The notes beneath the pieces are model-generated. The model was not told where the DNA came from. It did no database searches and was given only the letters and a program-made list of their open reading frames with translations. 64,000 nt of DNA from NCBI RefSeq assembly GCF_010470675.1, contig NZ_VOIQ01000004.1, positions 234,886 through 298,885 on the forward strand. Direction: 5' to 3'. Made by a program: the position numbers and the translations under genes. This document shows positions 23,274 through 32,472 of the stretch, in pieces. Origin of the DNA: Desulfovibrio sp. JC010. GTDB taxonomy: Bacteria > Desulfobacterota > Desulfovibrionia > Desulfovibrionales > Desulfovibrionaceae. How positions within the stretch are numbered: the first letter of the stretch is position 1; each line of letters opens with the position of its first letter.

Positions 23274-25685
23274 TTATTTTTTACATTCGTGGAGGCTGGC
23301 CAGTCTTGCCAGTTCCGCCAGTCTGTCGTCAGCTTTGCGGTATAGTGTCCCTTCCGGGAATTTTCCGTCTTCACCCCTGGTTCCGGCTTCCGTTCCGGTG
23401 AGGATGTAGATGGCATCTTCAATTGTTTTAACCGGGTAAATATGGAATTCACCATTTTCCACGGCCTGAACCACCTCGCTTCTGAGCATGAGGTTTAGCA
23501 CATTATCCGCCGGAATGAGAACACCCTGTTTACCGTTTAAACCCCGGCGGCGGCAGACTTCAAAGAAACCTTCGATCTTGCGGCTGACCCCGCCCACGGC
23601 CATGATGGTCCCGGACTGGCTGACCGCCCCGGTGAAGGCATAGTCGAATTTAATGGGTACTCCGGAAATCCCGGAAAGCAGGGCCGCCAGTTCGGCTCCG
23701 GACGCGGAGTCGCCCTCGATTCCGGCATAGCTCTGTTCAAAGCAGAGGGACCCGGTAAGCACGATGGGTTTATCCTGCGCGAAAAGCCCCACAAGGTAGC
23801 TTTTGATGATCATCATGCCCTTGGTATGGATAGGGCCGCCCATGCGCGCTTCGCGTTCAAGGTCCAGAATTCCGCCGTGCCCCACTCCGATGGTACAGGA
23901 AATACGGTGCGGCAAACCGAATTCATAATTACCGAAAAGGGTTACGGAAAGGCCGTTGGCCATGCCGACACCTTCGCCGGAAGTCTCAACCTTGATGACC
24001 TCGCGGTCATATTCGCTCATATATTCATCTTCATAAAGATTGGAGCGGAAATCCTTCATGGAAATGGCATCTTCAAGAGCGGGAAGGTCAACGAACCCCT
24101 TGTCGTCCAGTTTAGCCAGAGCCGAGGCTTCAACCATCATTTCCTTCAAAAGCGGGATGCGCAGGGAAAGCTTTTTCTGGTCTTCGGCCAAGCGGCTGGA
24201 ATAATCCACGATCCTTGCCAGAGAGAGCCGATCAAAAGGCAGCAGCTTGGAATCATCAATGATTTTGCCCAGTACGCGTACAAAACGCTCCACATTATCA
24301 GGGGTGCGCTGGGCGGAAAGCTGCATGTGCGCCTTGAGCTTGAAATATTTCCCGAACCTTTCATCATTATAGAGCAGCAGTTCGTATGTTTCCTCGGAAC
24401 CGATCAGAATGACGGTCAGGTCCAGCGGGATGGCTTCCGGTTCAATGGTTTTGGTGCGAACCTGATCCCCTTCACCGGGGTCTTCGATCTTGGATTGCCC
24501 GGTGCGCAGGGCACGGAGCAGCCCTTCCCATGAAGAGGGAGTGGTCAGGATGTCGTCAGCGTAGACAATGAGGTAGCCGTGGTTGGCCTTGTGGATGGCC
24601 CCGGCCCGGATCAGGGTGAAGTCGGTATACAGGGCACCCATTTCAGATTCCCGTTCAATGGAACCGAGCAGGTTGAACAGGGTCGGGTGGTCGGCCATGA
24701 CCACGGGCGCGCCTTCTGTCTTGCTGTTGTCAACAAGCAGGTTGACCTCAAAACGGGCAAACAGCTCTTCTGTCGGCGAACTTTCCGGCAGTTGCAGGCC
24801 GGGGATGGGAGACGCGGCCTGAGCTTCCTTGGGCATGAACAGATCGATGTTGTCGAGTAGTTCCTCCTCAAGCTCGCCGAGATAGCCTTTAATGCGCTCG
24901 AATTCACCGAAGTTTTCATGCAGCGGCTTGAGCAGGTCTTTGAGCAGTTCCTTTGCAGAATCCTGATGCAGCTTGCGTTCATCCTTGCGGAAACCTTCTT
25001 CGGTCTTGCTGATGCGGCGCAGGATGGTTGTCACTTCGGCCAGCAGGTCATCGGCGGCATTGCGCAGGGTTTTGCGTACTTCAGGCTCAAGACGTTCGAA
25101 TTCGTCATCATTGAGGATGCGTCCTTCCACCAGCGGAATCAGGGTTAGTCCGCCGTGATCATCGATTTCAAGGCTGAAGCCGCGTTCCTTGGCCAGCTCT
25201 TCCATGTTGGCGAAAAGGTCTTCCCGCTCATCCTGAAAGGTGCGCGAAATCTGCTCAAGGGCTTTTACATGCGGCTCCCGTTCAAACCATGTGGGCAGCT
25301 GTTCTTTGATCTGGGAGACAGTCTCGGACATGGCGTCTTTGAATTTTTTGCCCTGTCCGGCCGGCAGGCTGACCGCAATGGGGTGGTCCTGCCGGGAAAA
25401 GTTGTGCAGGTAGAGCTGGTCGGGAGGAGTGTCCTGCTTCGCAGCGCGAAGCTCAAAATATTCACGGGCAAAGTAGCTGCGGCCGAGGTTCGGGTCCCCG
25501 GAAAGGTACAGGTTGTGGCAGGTGCCCTTGATGGCCAGAGCCATGCGGAAAGCCTGCAGGGCACGGGGCTGGAACTGGTCGTAATCGTATTTTGATTCCG
25601 GTATATCGGAACTGGTGCTGTATTTGATTTCAGCAGGCTCCTGTCTGGAGCTGAGTCTGTCTAAGGATAGTTCTTTGATGCTCAT
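23274..25685 (-). CDS. LonB/YcbZ-like ATP-dependent protease
   Basis: Lon-related protease of about 803 residues with an N-terminal AAA-type region, a long helical insert (about residues 110-290) and a C-terminal Lon proteolytic domain. The catalytic serine lies in EGDSASGAELAALL and the lysine in GGVSRKIEG. The nucleotide loop reads GDPNLGRS, with arginine where Walker A has lysine. ATG 25685 (MSIKELSLDRL) is preferred; the longer reading from 25745 has no ribosome binding site, whereas AGGAAG precedes 25685. A Rex-like operator lies in the shared upstream region at 25801. Cytoplasmic protein quality control is the expected role. Confidence 0.88.
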   Translation of the reverse strand: MSIKELSLDRLSSRQEPAEIKYSTSSDIPESKYDYDQFQPRALQAFRMALAIKGTCHNLYLSGDPNLGRSYFAREYFELRAAKQDTPPDQLYLHNFSRQDHPIAVSLPAGQGKKFKDAMSETVSQIKEQLPTWFEREPHVKALEQISRTFQDEREDLFANMEELAKERGFSLEIDDHGGLTLIPLVEGRILNDDEFERLEPEVRKTLRNAADDLLAEVTTILRRISKTEEGFRKDERKLHQDSAKELLKDLLKPLHENFGEFERIKGYLGELEEELLDNIDLFMPKEAQAASPIPGLQLPESSPTEELFARFEVNLLVDNSKTEGAPVVMADHPTLFNLLGSIERESEMGALYTDFTLIRAGAIHKANHGYLIVYADDILTTPSSWEGLLRALRTGQSKIEDPGEGDQVRTKTIEPEAIPLDLTVILIGSEETYELLLYNDERFGKYFKLKAHMQLSAQRTPDNVERFVRVLGKIIDDSKLLPFDRLSLARIVDYSSRLAEDQKKLSLRIPLLKEMMVEASALAKLDDKGFVDLPALEDAISMKDFRSNLYEDEYMSEYDREVIKVETSGEGVGMANGLSVTLFGNYEFGLPHRISCTIGVGHGGILDLEREARMGGPIHTKGMMIIKSYLVGLFAQDKPIVLTGSLCFEQSYAGIEGDSASGAELAALLSGISGVPIKFDYAFTGAVSQSGTIMAVGGVSRKIEGFFEVCRRRGLNGKQGVLIPADNVLNLMLRSEVVQAVENGEFHIYPVKTIEDAIYILTGTEAGTRGEDGKFPEGTLYRKADDRLAELARLASLHECKK

Positions 25686-25800
25686 ATTTTCGTGATCTTC
25701 CTGTGTTAAATCGGTATCCGGTTTGAGTAATAAGATTACGTGCATATGAAAAAAAAGTCACTGTGCAGCTGAAATAAGTGAATTTTTTGATACAGGCTGA

Positions 25801-25818
25801 TTGTGAAAATTTTTACAA
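25801..25818. promoter_or_regulatory. Probable Rex operator upstream of atpZ
   Basis: TTGTGAAAATTTTTACAA, which differs from the palindromic Rex consensus (TTGTGAA-N4-TTCACAA) at a single position. The overlapping TTTACA could be the -35 of the atp promoter, so Rex binding would block it. A rex gene lies 2.4 kb downstream. Confidence 0.7.
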
Positions 25819-26070
25819 ATTAAAATTGTGTGTAATATTAAAGAGTTCTTTGAAAAATAAAGATAAAAATGCGCTGAATATACGTTCAAAATAGATTTTG
25901 CAGTTGCGCGTATTGATTTTCAGGGCTATGAATTTCAGGTGTTTTCTGTTGCGAGGTGGGTTCCTCTGCTGATCTTTGGAATAAATTTTCAGTTAAATAG
26001 AGCTTCTGGATAAAGAATCCGTTGACTCTTATTTGATGATCGTGCTAGACGGAACTCACTTGTGAAGGTT

Positions 26071-26092
26071 TGCGCAAAGTCCGCTTTGCGCA
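26071..26092 (+). other. Hairpin in the atpZ leader
   Basis: TGCGCAAAG, 4-nt loop TCCG, CTTTGCGCA: a perfect 9-bp stem about 40 nt before the atpZ start. No T-run follows, so it is not an intrinsic terminator; a message-stability or protein-binding element is possible. Confidence 0.5.
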
Positions 26093-26132
26093 CCAAATTC
26101 CATCCCGGATAAAATAAAGGACCGGAAGCAAC

Positions 26133-26402
26133 ATGTTCTTTTTGAAAGGGAATAAAGAGGCTTTCGATCTGCTCGGCAATGCCGCTACGATCGGAACTCA
26201 CTTAGTTGTATCCACCTTTGTCGGGTTGGGTATCGGGTGGTATCTCGATAAATGGTTGGGAACGAAGCCTTGGCTTCTAATTGTTTTCTTGTGTTTCGGA
26301 ATCGCTGCCGGCTTCAAGAATGTTTTCGATGAAGTTCAGCGCATTCAGAAAAAGGATCAGGGGAAAGGTCCTGGAACCAATGAAAATAAATCAGAAGATT
26401 GA
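26133..26402 (+). CDS. atpZ: AtpZ/AtpI-type accessory protein of the F-type ATP synthase
   Basis: 89-residue inner-membrane protein with two spans (ATIGTHLVVSTFVGLGIGWYL and LLIVFLCFGIAAGFKNVF), the pattern of the small 'gene 1' proteins that open many atp operons and have been linked to cation supply or c-ring assembly. A charged C-terminal tail follows. The atpI reading frame starts 23 nt before this one ends, so the two are coupled. It heads the F0 operon atpZ-atpI-atpB-atpE. Confidence 0.88.
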   Translation: MFFLKGNKEAFDLLGNAATIGTHLVVSTFVGLGIGWYLDKWLGTKPWLLIVFLCFGIAAGFKNVFDEVQRIQKKDQGKGPGTNENKSED

Positions 26403-26802
26403 ATCATTCCTCCACAGGCGGGGCTTCACTCATCCGGACGTACGCAGCTTGGTACGAAATCAATTGTACATCGCTGCGGGAACATGCCTTATCGCTGCCG
26501 TAGTATCCATCGGGTTTGCCTCTTGGGCACTGGGTCTGGCAGCAGGAGCGGTTCTAGTTACGTTCAACTTCTGGTCGCTGGCCAAGTTCGGTCAGCATCT
26601 GGCTTATATGCGCAAGGGCGCGGTTGTGTCCTTGTTAATTCGCTTCTACGGTCGGCTCATTTTATCCGGGCTGGTCATCTACGGGCTAATAGTCTGGGGA
26701 CAGTGTTCAATTTACGCTCTTCTGGCAGGTCTTAGTACGGTAGTTGTGAATGCGATATTTTGGGGCGTAGCCGGGTTACGGCAAAAAGTGAAGGAGGCAT
26801 AA
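26380..26802 (+). CDS. atpI: ATP synthase subunit I (AtpI-like)
   Basis: 140-residue membrane protein with about four spans ([21 protein letters not shown] onwards) typical of AtpI, a chaperone for c-ring assembly. ATG 26380 ([15 protein letters not shown]) is taken as the start because longer readings overlap atpZ coding sequence and lack a ribosome binding site. It overlaps atpZ by 23 nt, and AtpB begins 5 nt after its stop, so expression is tightly coupled. It is weakly conserved in sequence, as is normal for this subunit. Confidence 0.85.
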   Translation: MKINQKIESFLHRRGFTHPDVRSLVRNQLYIAAGTCLIAAVVSIGFASWALGLAAGAVLVTFNFWSLAKFGQHLAYMRKGAVVSLLIRFYGRLILSGLVIYGLIVWGQCSIYALLAGLSTVVVNAIFWGVAGLRQKVKEA

Positions 26803-26807
26803 GGATC

Positions 26808-27494
26808 ATGGCTGGAGGTTTACCACATCCATTATTGATCATGACAGAGCTTAACCACGCTCTGGGAACTCACATCCCCAACCACGTGTGGTACACATGG
26901 TTCGGAATGAGTGTTCTTTTCGTACTGGGTTTCATCGTATCCAGAAGGCTCAGTCTGGTTCCCGGCGGGGTGCAGAACCTTGCCGAGATCGTCATCGGGG
27001 GATTGGAAGATTTTGTCGTCACAAACGTCGGTGAGGGCGGACGTCAGGTATTTCCTTTCATGTGTACTCTTTTTGTATACATCCTCGTACTGAACCTCAT
27101 GGGTCTTATTCCCGGTTTTGACGCTCCTACTGCGAACGTCAACACCAACGCAGCAATGGCTGTATGTACTTTTCTTTACTACAACTACATCGGCATCAAA
27201 CTTCATGGTGCCCACTACATCAAGCATTTCATGGGCCCCATTCCGGCTCTTGCTCCCTTGATGTTCATCATCGAAGTGGTTTCCCACATCTCTCGTCCGC
27301 TTTCGCTGACTCTGCGTCTGTTCGGTAACATTCGCGGTGAGGAAATCGTTCTCGTACTTCTGTTCCTGCTTGCTCCTGTAGTTTCCACCCTGCCCATGTA
27401 CTTCCTGTTCATGCTGGCAAAGGTTATCCAGGCTTTCATTTTCTTCATGCTGACCATGATTTATCTGAAAGGTTCTCTGGAAGAAGCTCACTAG
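26808..27494 (+). CDS. atpB: ATP synthase F0 subunit a
   Basis: 228-residue membrane subunit that forms the ion half-channels next to the c-ring. The conserved [14 protein letters not shown] holds the essential arginine, and the closing [14 protein letters not shown] is the last-helix signature. The N-terminus [20 protein letters not shown] starts at ATG 26808 with AAGGAGG at about 10 nt; a 16-codon extension upstream belongs to the end of atpI. It is followed by atpE 72 nt on. Whether H+ or Na+ passes is discussed under atpE. Confidence 0.95.
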   Translation: MAGGLPHPLLIMTELNHALGTHIPNHVWYTWFGMSVLFVLGFIVSRRLSLVPGGVQNLAEIVIGGLEDFVVTNVGEGGRQVFPFMCTLFVYILVLNLMGLIPGFDAPTANVNTNAAMAVCTFLYYNYIGIKLHGAHYIKHFMGPIPALAPLMFIIEVVSHISRPLSLTLRLFGNIRGEEIVLVLLFLLAPVVSTLPMYFLFMLAKVIQAFIFFMLTMIYLKGSLEEAH

Positions 27495-27542
27495 GATTCA
27501 AGCACTTAATTTGGGGAAATGGTCTAACGACCTGTTAAATAA

Positions 27543-27890
<348 letters not shown>

Positions 27891-27912
27891 TTCCAAGGAT
27901 TTGGAAATATTT

Positions 27913-27942
27913 AAAGGAGGTCTTCGGACCTCCTTTTTTTTC
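27913..27942 (+). terminator. Terminator after atpE
   Basis: AAAGGAGGTC, tetraloop TTCG, GACCTCC then eight T: a strong intrinsic terminator ending the F0 operon. Confidence 0.9.
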
Positions 27943-27950
27943 CACAACAA

Positions 27951-27968
27951 TTGTTAATTTTTTCACAT
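27951..27968. promoter_or_regulatory. Probable Rex operator upstream of rex
   Basis: TTGTTAATTTTTTCACAT: two mismatches from TTGTGAA-N4-TTCACAA. Together with the operator before atpZ it suggests that Rex controls both itself and the F0 genes according to NADH/NAD+. Confidence 0.6.
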
Positions 27969-28213
27969 GGTTTGATGCCGGTATCGGGGTTTTACGGGCA
28001 TTCGGGCTATAATCCCCTGCATAAATTAATATTATGCACTCCACGGGGTAGCCTAAACCAAGGGTTTTAGTGTATATTATTTTAATTGAGGGTGGCGGAA
28101 AAGGTTGCGTTTGAAATGTCCCTCCAGTAGGGGAGTGATCGGACTTAATACCTCCAACTACCAGCTGATACTTTTCGTGCAAGTACATTTGTCATGGAAA
28201 ATAGGAAACTAAA

Positions 28214-28843
28214 GTGAAAACCCAGAATATCCCCAAAGCGACCATTAAAAGGCTTGCTGTTTACATACAGGTTTTAACAGGACTTAAAAGGGACGGAGTA
28301 GAGGTTATATCCTCTGAAAAACTGGCCCGGGCCTGTTCGGTCAACCCTTCTCAGATTCGTAAGGATCTGGCATATTTTGGTGAATTCGGAGTGCGCGGCG
28401 TCGGTTACTACGTGCACGAGCTGATCTCATCCATCAAGCAGTCCCTCGGTGTAGACCGGGTCTGGGGCTGCGCCCTTGTGGGTGTCGGTAACCTCGGACG
28501 CGCCCTGCTGCGCCACAAGGAATTCGCCCTGCGCGGTTTTTCCATCCGCGCGGCATTTGACTGCGACCCATATAAAATCGGGGAAGTTGTTTCCGGGCTT
28601 GAGGTTGTCTGTACCCGCCAGTTCAAGGCCAGAGTGGAAGAGCTCGGTCTTGAGATCGGGATCATCACCACCCCGCCGGAAAGGGCGCAGCGTGCGGCCA
28701 ACTATCTGGTGGATGGCGGAATTAAGGGCATTGTCAACTTTGCGCAGGCAAGGATTGATGTCCCCAAGAATGTTCCTGTTGAATACGTTGACTTCACCCA
28801 CCATTTTTATTCCGTGGCTTTTAATATCAGTTCCATGGAATAG
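28214..28843 (+). CDS. rex: Redox-sensing transcriptional repressor Rex
   Basis: 209-residue DNA-binding repressor that releases its operators when NADH/NAD+ rises. The N-terminal winged helix is KLARACSVNPSQIRKDLAYFG, with the Rex-specific GEFGVRGVGY wing after it. The Rossmann domain carries GVGNLGRAL (about 90-98) and the C-terminal domain-swap helix is present. Length and motifs are standard. Operators matching the Rex box are seen upstream of this gene and of atpZ, which places it as the local regulator. Confidence 0.96.
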   Translation: MKTQNIPKATIKRLAVYIQVLTGLKRDGVEVISSEKLARACSVNPSQIRKDLAYFGEFGVRGVGYYVHELISSIKQSLGVDRVWGCALVGVGNLGRALLRHKEFALRGFSIRAAFDCDPYKIGEVVSGLEVVCTRQFKARVEELGLEIGIITTPPERAQRAANYLVDGGIKGIVNFAQARIDVPKNVPVEYVDFTHHFYSVAFNISSME

Positions 28844-28865
28844 ATAAGTTCAGGTTTGCGGAAAA

Positions 28866-28909
28866 ACGAATCCCCTGTGACAGGCTGTCGCAGGGGATTC
28901 GTTTTTTTT
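28866..28909. terminator. Bidirectional terminator between rex and the sigma-54 activator
   Basis: CGAATCCCCTG/CAGGGGATTCG stem followed by eight T on the plus strand. The opposite strand is A/T-poor at its end, so it chiefly serves rex. Confidence 0.8.
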
Positions 28910-28913
28910 ATGG

Positions 28914-30389
28914 CTAATCAATTGAGTACTGCTTCTTTATATTATGCTTCTTGAGCAGGGCGTATAGTCTGGAAACGGATATGCCCGATGTTCTGGCTGC
29001 TTCAGCCATATTGGCCTTGCTGACCAGTACCAGCTGTTCAAGGTATAATTTCTCGGCATTGTTGACCGCTTCATCCCGGTATTCCTTAAAAGATGGAAGT
29101 TTGTTTGAGTCCGGTACATTGATTTCCGGAAAAGAGACGTCTTCATTCTGGGACTGGTTTCTTCGGGGCAGGTTGCCCTTGATAACAGTCAGGGTATTGC
29201 GGGGTGTCTGTTTAGGCAGAACCGATGCCTGGGCGGCTGATACACGCAACCTCACAGGAAGATGGATAGGCAGGAATTCCCCGGCTTCAGGGTTGGCGGT
29301 AAAGACCTGTTCCAGCACATTGAAGAGTTCGCGCACATTCCCCGGCCAGGAGTACGATTTCAGCGCGTCGAGGAATTCTTCGGAAATGGCTATGGGCGGG
29401 GCGTTGAAGTCCGCGGCAAGTTTGTTCAAATAATAGCGGGAAAGCCTGTGTATATCTTCACCCCGCTGGCGCAGGGGCGGAAGTTCGATGGTGAATGCCT
29501 GCAGCCTGTAAAGCAGGTCCTGCCGGAATCTTCCACTTTGGACCAGTGCTTCGAGGTCACGGTTGGTGGCTGCCACCAGCCTGAAATCACTTTGCTTTTC
29601 CTCGTTGCCACCCACAGGGCGGTAGGTCCGTTCCTGCAGGACCCGGAGAAATGATTTTTGCAGGGATACCGGAAGTTCGCCAACCTCATCAAGGAAAAGG
29701 GTCCCGCCGTCCGCCTTGGCGATGAGTCCGTCCTGACTTTTGTCCGCACTGGTGAAGGCACCGCGCTCGTGGCCGAAAAGAATGGATTCCACGAGATTTT
29801 CAGGAATGGAAGCGCAGTCCACAATGATAAACGGCCCATTGCGGCGCATGCTGTTGTCGTGAACCGCACGGGCGAAAAGTTCCTTGCCGGTGCCTGTTTC
29901 ACCCAGCAGGAGCACGCCCACATGACTTTCAGCTGCTTTGGCGGCCTGCCCGAGACAGCGCACTATTGAATCGGAGCGGCCTACAATATTATGATGTCCG
30001 AGTTTGGGACTGGAACTTTGTTTTTCGCTGCGGTACTGGAAGACCCTTTTCATGTGCAGCATGTATTCTTCCTGACTGGCAGGCTTGGCAATATAATCCC
30101 ATGCCCCGGAATTGATAGCCAGCTCCGCGCCCTTGGAATCACCTTTCCCGGTAATGATTATCACTTCCGGCATATTGTTCAGCTGTTGCAGCTCCGGGAG
30201 TGCATCCAGTCCGTTACCGTCGGGCAGAATTACATCAAGAAAGACAACATCAAAGCGTTCTTCACGGGCAAGGGCCAGCCCCTCTTTGAGGGTCAGGGCT
30301 TTTTCTCCGTCATGGTTCAGAGCTTCAGCAATGGCGATCAGCAGTTCCCCTATAAACGGGTCATCATCAATAATTAAAACATTGGCCAT
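28914..30389 (-). CDS. Sigma-54-dependent response regulator with GAFTSA loop
   Basis: 491-residue activator: receiver (Asp52, Lys102), AAA+ domain with GETGTGKE (163-170), LFLDEVGE and WPGNVREL, a proline-rich linker of about 60 residues, and a C-terminal Fis-type helix-turn-helix (AARTSGISVSRLYALLKKH). The sigma-54 contact loop reads GAFTSA (210-215) instead of GAFTGA. No histidine kinase is adjacent, so it is an orphan regulator. The altered loop may weaken or change its sigma-54 contact; in other activators changes in this loop are often harmful. Targets unknown. Confidence 0.92.
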   Translation of the reverse strand: MANVLIIDDDPFIGELLIAIAEALNHDGEKALTLKEGLALAREERFDVVFLDVILPDGNGLDALPELQQLNNMPEVIIITGKGDSKGAELAINSGAWDYIAKPASQEEYMLHMKRVFQYRSEKQSSSPKLGHHNIVGRSDSIVRCLGQAAKAAESHVGVLLLGETGTGKELFARAVHDNSMRRNGPFIIVDCASIPENLVESILFGHERGAFTSADKSQDGLIAKADGGTLFLDEVGELPVSLQKSFLRVLQERTYRPVGGNEEKQSDFRLVAATNRDLEALVQSGRFRQDLLYRLQAFTIELPPLRQRGEDIHRLSRYYLNKLAADFNAPPIAISEEFLDALKSYSWPGNVRELFNVLEQVFTANPEAGEFLPIHLPVRLRVSAAQASVLPKQTPRNTLTVIKGNLPRRNQSQNEDVSFPEINVPDSNKLPSFKEYRDEAVNNAEKLYLEQLVLVSKANMAEAARTSGISVSRLYALLKKHNIKKQYSID

Positions 30390-30521
30390 CAGTATTTCCG
30401 ATCGAATTCAATTTGAGGTATAGTGTAAATAATCAAGAGCCCTAAGAGGCATATGAGCACACGTTTGACAGCTAATCAACTATTTTTGTTTTTCGGTTGA
30501 CTGGGTGGTCCCAGTAGGTTA

Positions 30522-30550
30522 GTTGACAAGTCAACGGTTGACTGATCAAC
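30522..30550. promoter_or_regulatory. Tandem palindromes at the marR promoter
   Basis: GTTGACAAGTCAAC (30522-30535) and GTTGACTGATCAAC (30537-30550) lie 15 bp apart centre to centre, just before the MarR-type gene. TTGACA of the first could also act as a -35. Autoregulation by the MarR-type protein is likely. Confidence 0.6.
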
Positions 30551-30568
30551 AAACAAAGAGCATTGGAA

Positions 30569-31027
30569 ATGGTAAAAAAACACGTTTCATTCGGATTCAT
30601 GAATAGCCAGATGGCCAGATTGCATAAAGCTATTCTAGCGGAAAAATTAAAAGATCTGGGCATCACCTACGGACAGATCGGTTTCATCATGCAGGCGACA
30701 AGGTATCCGGGGCGGTCGCAGGATGAACTCTCAACTGTTTTGAGTATAGATAAAGCTGCTACGGCCAGAGCTGTAGCAAAATTGATCAAAGAAGGCTTTT
30801 TGTACCGCAAGGAAAACCCTGACAATAAGCGGCAGAAGCTGGTTTACCCTACCGGGAAAGCACTGGCTGTAAAAGAAGACCTTCACCGGGAACTGATGGA
30901 TTCCAACCGGAGCATGCTGTCCGGGCTTACAAAAGAAGAAGCTGAAAAGTTTATAGAATTAATGGTCAAAGTAATTGATACAAGCCGGGAAAATCTGGGC
31001 ATGCCGCGGGTTTGGGATTATTTATAG
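30569..31027 (+). CDS. MarR-family transcriptional regulator
   Basis: 152-residue winged-helix regulator of the MarR type. DELSTVLSIDKAATARAVAKL is the recognition helix region, GFLYRKENPDNKRQKLVYPT the wing, and the C-terminal helix forms the dimer. ATG 30569 (MVKKHVSFGF) is preferred over an upstream TTG. It is followed 20 nt later by a DHA2-type multidrug transporter, the usual pairing in which MarR represses an efflux pump until a ligand is bound. Two GTTGAC palindromes lie immediately upstream. Confidence 0.9.
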   Translation: MVKKHVSFGFMNSQMARLHKAILAEKLKDLGITYGQIGFIMQATRYPGRSQDELSTVLSIDKAATARAVAKLIKEGFLYRKENPDNKRQKLVYPTGKALAVKEDLHRELMDSNRSMLSGLTKEEAEKFIELMVKVIDTSRENLGMPRVWDYL

Positions 31028-31047
31028 GAATATTTCTGGAGAATTTT

Positions 31048-32472
31048 ATGGATGATGCAAAGAAGAAAGCCGTCATATTTACAGTGGCGGTAACCCAGTT
31101 CACCATGCCGTTCATGTTTTCGGCAGTGGGGATAACCCTTCCGGTCATGGGGCGTGAATTCGGGGCCAGCGGCCTTGATCTCAGCCTTGTGGAATCAGTT
31201 TATATCGGAAGTGTGGCCGCATTGCTGCTTCCTTTGGGCAGGCTGGCCGACATGCACGGCAGGCAGCCCATGTTCCGGCTGGGTGTGCTTTTATTTTCAA
31301 TTTTTACCATGCTGATCGGCTTTGCCCACAACATTGAAACCGTAATCGGGCTGCGTATGATTCAGGGTATGGTCGGCGGTATGGGTATTGCCACAAACAT
31401 GGCCCTGCTGACCAATTCCGTTCCCGCAGAAGAGCGCGGAAAAGCCATGGGCTGGGCTGTGGCCGCAGTTTATGTGGGGCTGTCCGCCGGGCCGTATGTG
31501 GGCGGGCTGGTCACTTCCCATCTGGGCTGGCGTTGGCTTTACTTTCTGGGCATGATTCCGCTGGGGATTTCCTACTATGTTGCCCACCGCAATTTGAATG
31601 GCAGGTTCCGTGCTTCGGATGAAAAATTTGACTATCCCGGCAGTATCGTTATTGCCCTTTCTGTAGCGGCCATTGTTTTCGGCGGAACCAGCCTCGGTGC
31701 CGGATGGTTCGGGCCTGTGGCCCTGATCGCGGGGCTGGCCGGGGTGGCACTGTTCATCTACATGCAGAACAAGGCCGAATACCCGCTGGTGGAACTGACC
31801 CTGTTCAATGAACGTCGTGATTTTTCCGATGCCGCACTGGTACAGTTCATCAACTACGCCGGGACCTTCGGCATTGTTTTCCTGTTCAGTCTGTACATGC
31901 AGTCGGTAAAAGGGTTCACTCCTCATGATGCCGGGCTGGTGCTGGTTATTCAGCCCATTGTTCAGGCCGTACTTTCACCGCTTTGCGGCAGGCTGGCCGA
32001 TAAATTTTCCCCGCGTATTCTCGCGCTGCTGGGCATGTTGGCCTGCACAGCAGGAACCATCATGGGGGCCATGGTTACTTCCCAGACGACCCTTCCTTAT
32101 CTGTACACCATGTTTGTGGTGTTGGGGATCGGCTTTGCCCTTTTCTCCTCCCCGAATATGATTATTCTCATGAGCAGCGTACCGCCTTCCCGTTACGGGT
32201 TTGCATCGGCTATTTCCGGGGGCTTACGGACCATCGGAATGGTTTTCAGCATGGTCATTATCGCCATTTTTCTGTCCACTATCATGGGCAAGGCTCCGGT
32301 CACTCCGCAGTCCGCTGCTGAATATTTGACTGTAATGCGTTTTTCCCTGTCCAGTCTTGCAGTTCTATGCGGTCTTGCGGTGCTTATTTCCATCCGTTCC
32401 GTGTTGAAAAAACACAGAGTTGCCAAGAACGGTCTTTGTGTGCAAAGTGCCGGGAACAGCAAGGAGGGCTAA
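31048..32472 (+). CDS. MFS multidrug transporter, DHA2 type
   Basis: 474-residue inner-membrane drug:H+ antiporter. GRLADMHGRQPMFRLG is the loop 2-3 motif A, RMIQGMVGGMG and GWAVAAVYVGLSAGPYVGG match motifs B and C of the EmrB/QacA group, and about fourteen hydrophobic segments can be counted. ATG 31048 (MDDAKKKAV) has GGAG at 6 nt; the longer reading from 31012 overlaps the MarR stop. Its stop overlaps the rsmG start by one base (TAATG), so the three genes form one unit. The substrate is not evident. Confidence 0.9.
   Translation: MDDAKKKAVIFTVAVTQFTMPFMFSAVGITLPVMGREFGASGLDLSLVESVYIGSVAALLLPLGRLADMHGRQPMFRLGVLLFSIFTMLIGFAHNIETVIGLRMIQGMVGGMGIATNMALLTNSVPAEERGKAMGWAVAAVYVGLSAGPYVGGLVTSHLGWRWLYFLGMIPLGISYYVAHRNLNGRFRASDEKFDYPGSIVIALSVAAIVFGGTSLGAGWFGPVALIAGLAGVALFIYMQNKAEYPLVELTLFNERRDFSDAALVQFINYAGTFGIVFLFSLYMQSVKGFTPHDAGLVLVIQPIVQAVLSPLCGRLADKFSPRILALLGMLACTAGTIMGAMVTSQTTLPYLYTMFVVLGIGFALFSSPNMIILMSSVPPSRYGFASAISGGLRTIGMVFSMVIIAIFLSTIMGKAPVTPQSAAEYLTVMRFSLSSLAVLCGLAVLISIRSVLKKHRVAKNGLCVQSAGNSKEG

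Larger units (their letters stand above)
25686..26132. other. Divergent regulatory region between the Lon-like protease and the atp operon
   Basis: 447 bp with no gene. It holds a Rex-box-like operator (25801-25818), a possible promoter with TTTACA (25812-25817) inside the operator and TAATAT about 15 bp on, a second TTGACT at 26022, and a perfect 9-bp hairpin at 26071-26092 close to the atpZ start. The implied atp leader is unusually long. Confidence 0.55.
27891..28213. other. Region between atpE and rex
   Basis: 323 bp without a gene. It contains the atpE terminator, a Rex-like operator (27951-27968), a TATAAT at 28008-28013 (possible rex -10) and an inverted repeat TGCATAA-N7-TTATGCA at 28018-28038. 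No clear ribosome binding site precedes the rex ATG. Confidence 0.5.

Noticed and set aside
25989..26201. 70-codon minus-strand frame over the atpZ start
   Set aside because: It overlaps atpZ coding sequence in antisense and has no ribosome binding site or recognisable domain.
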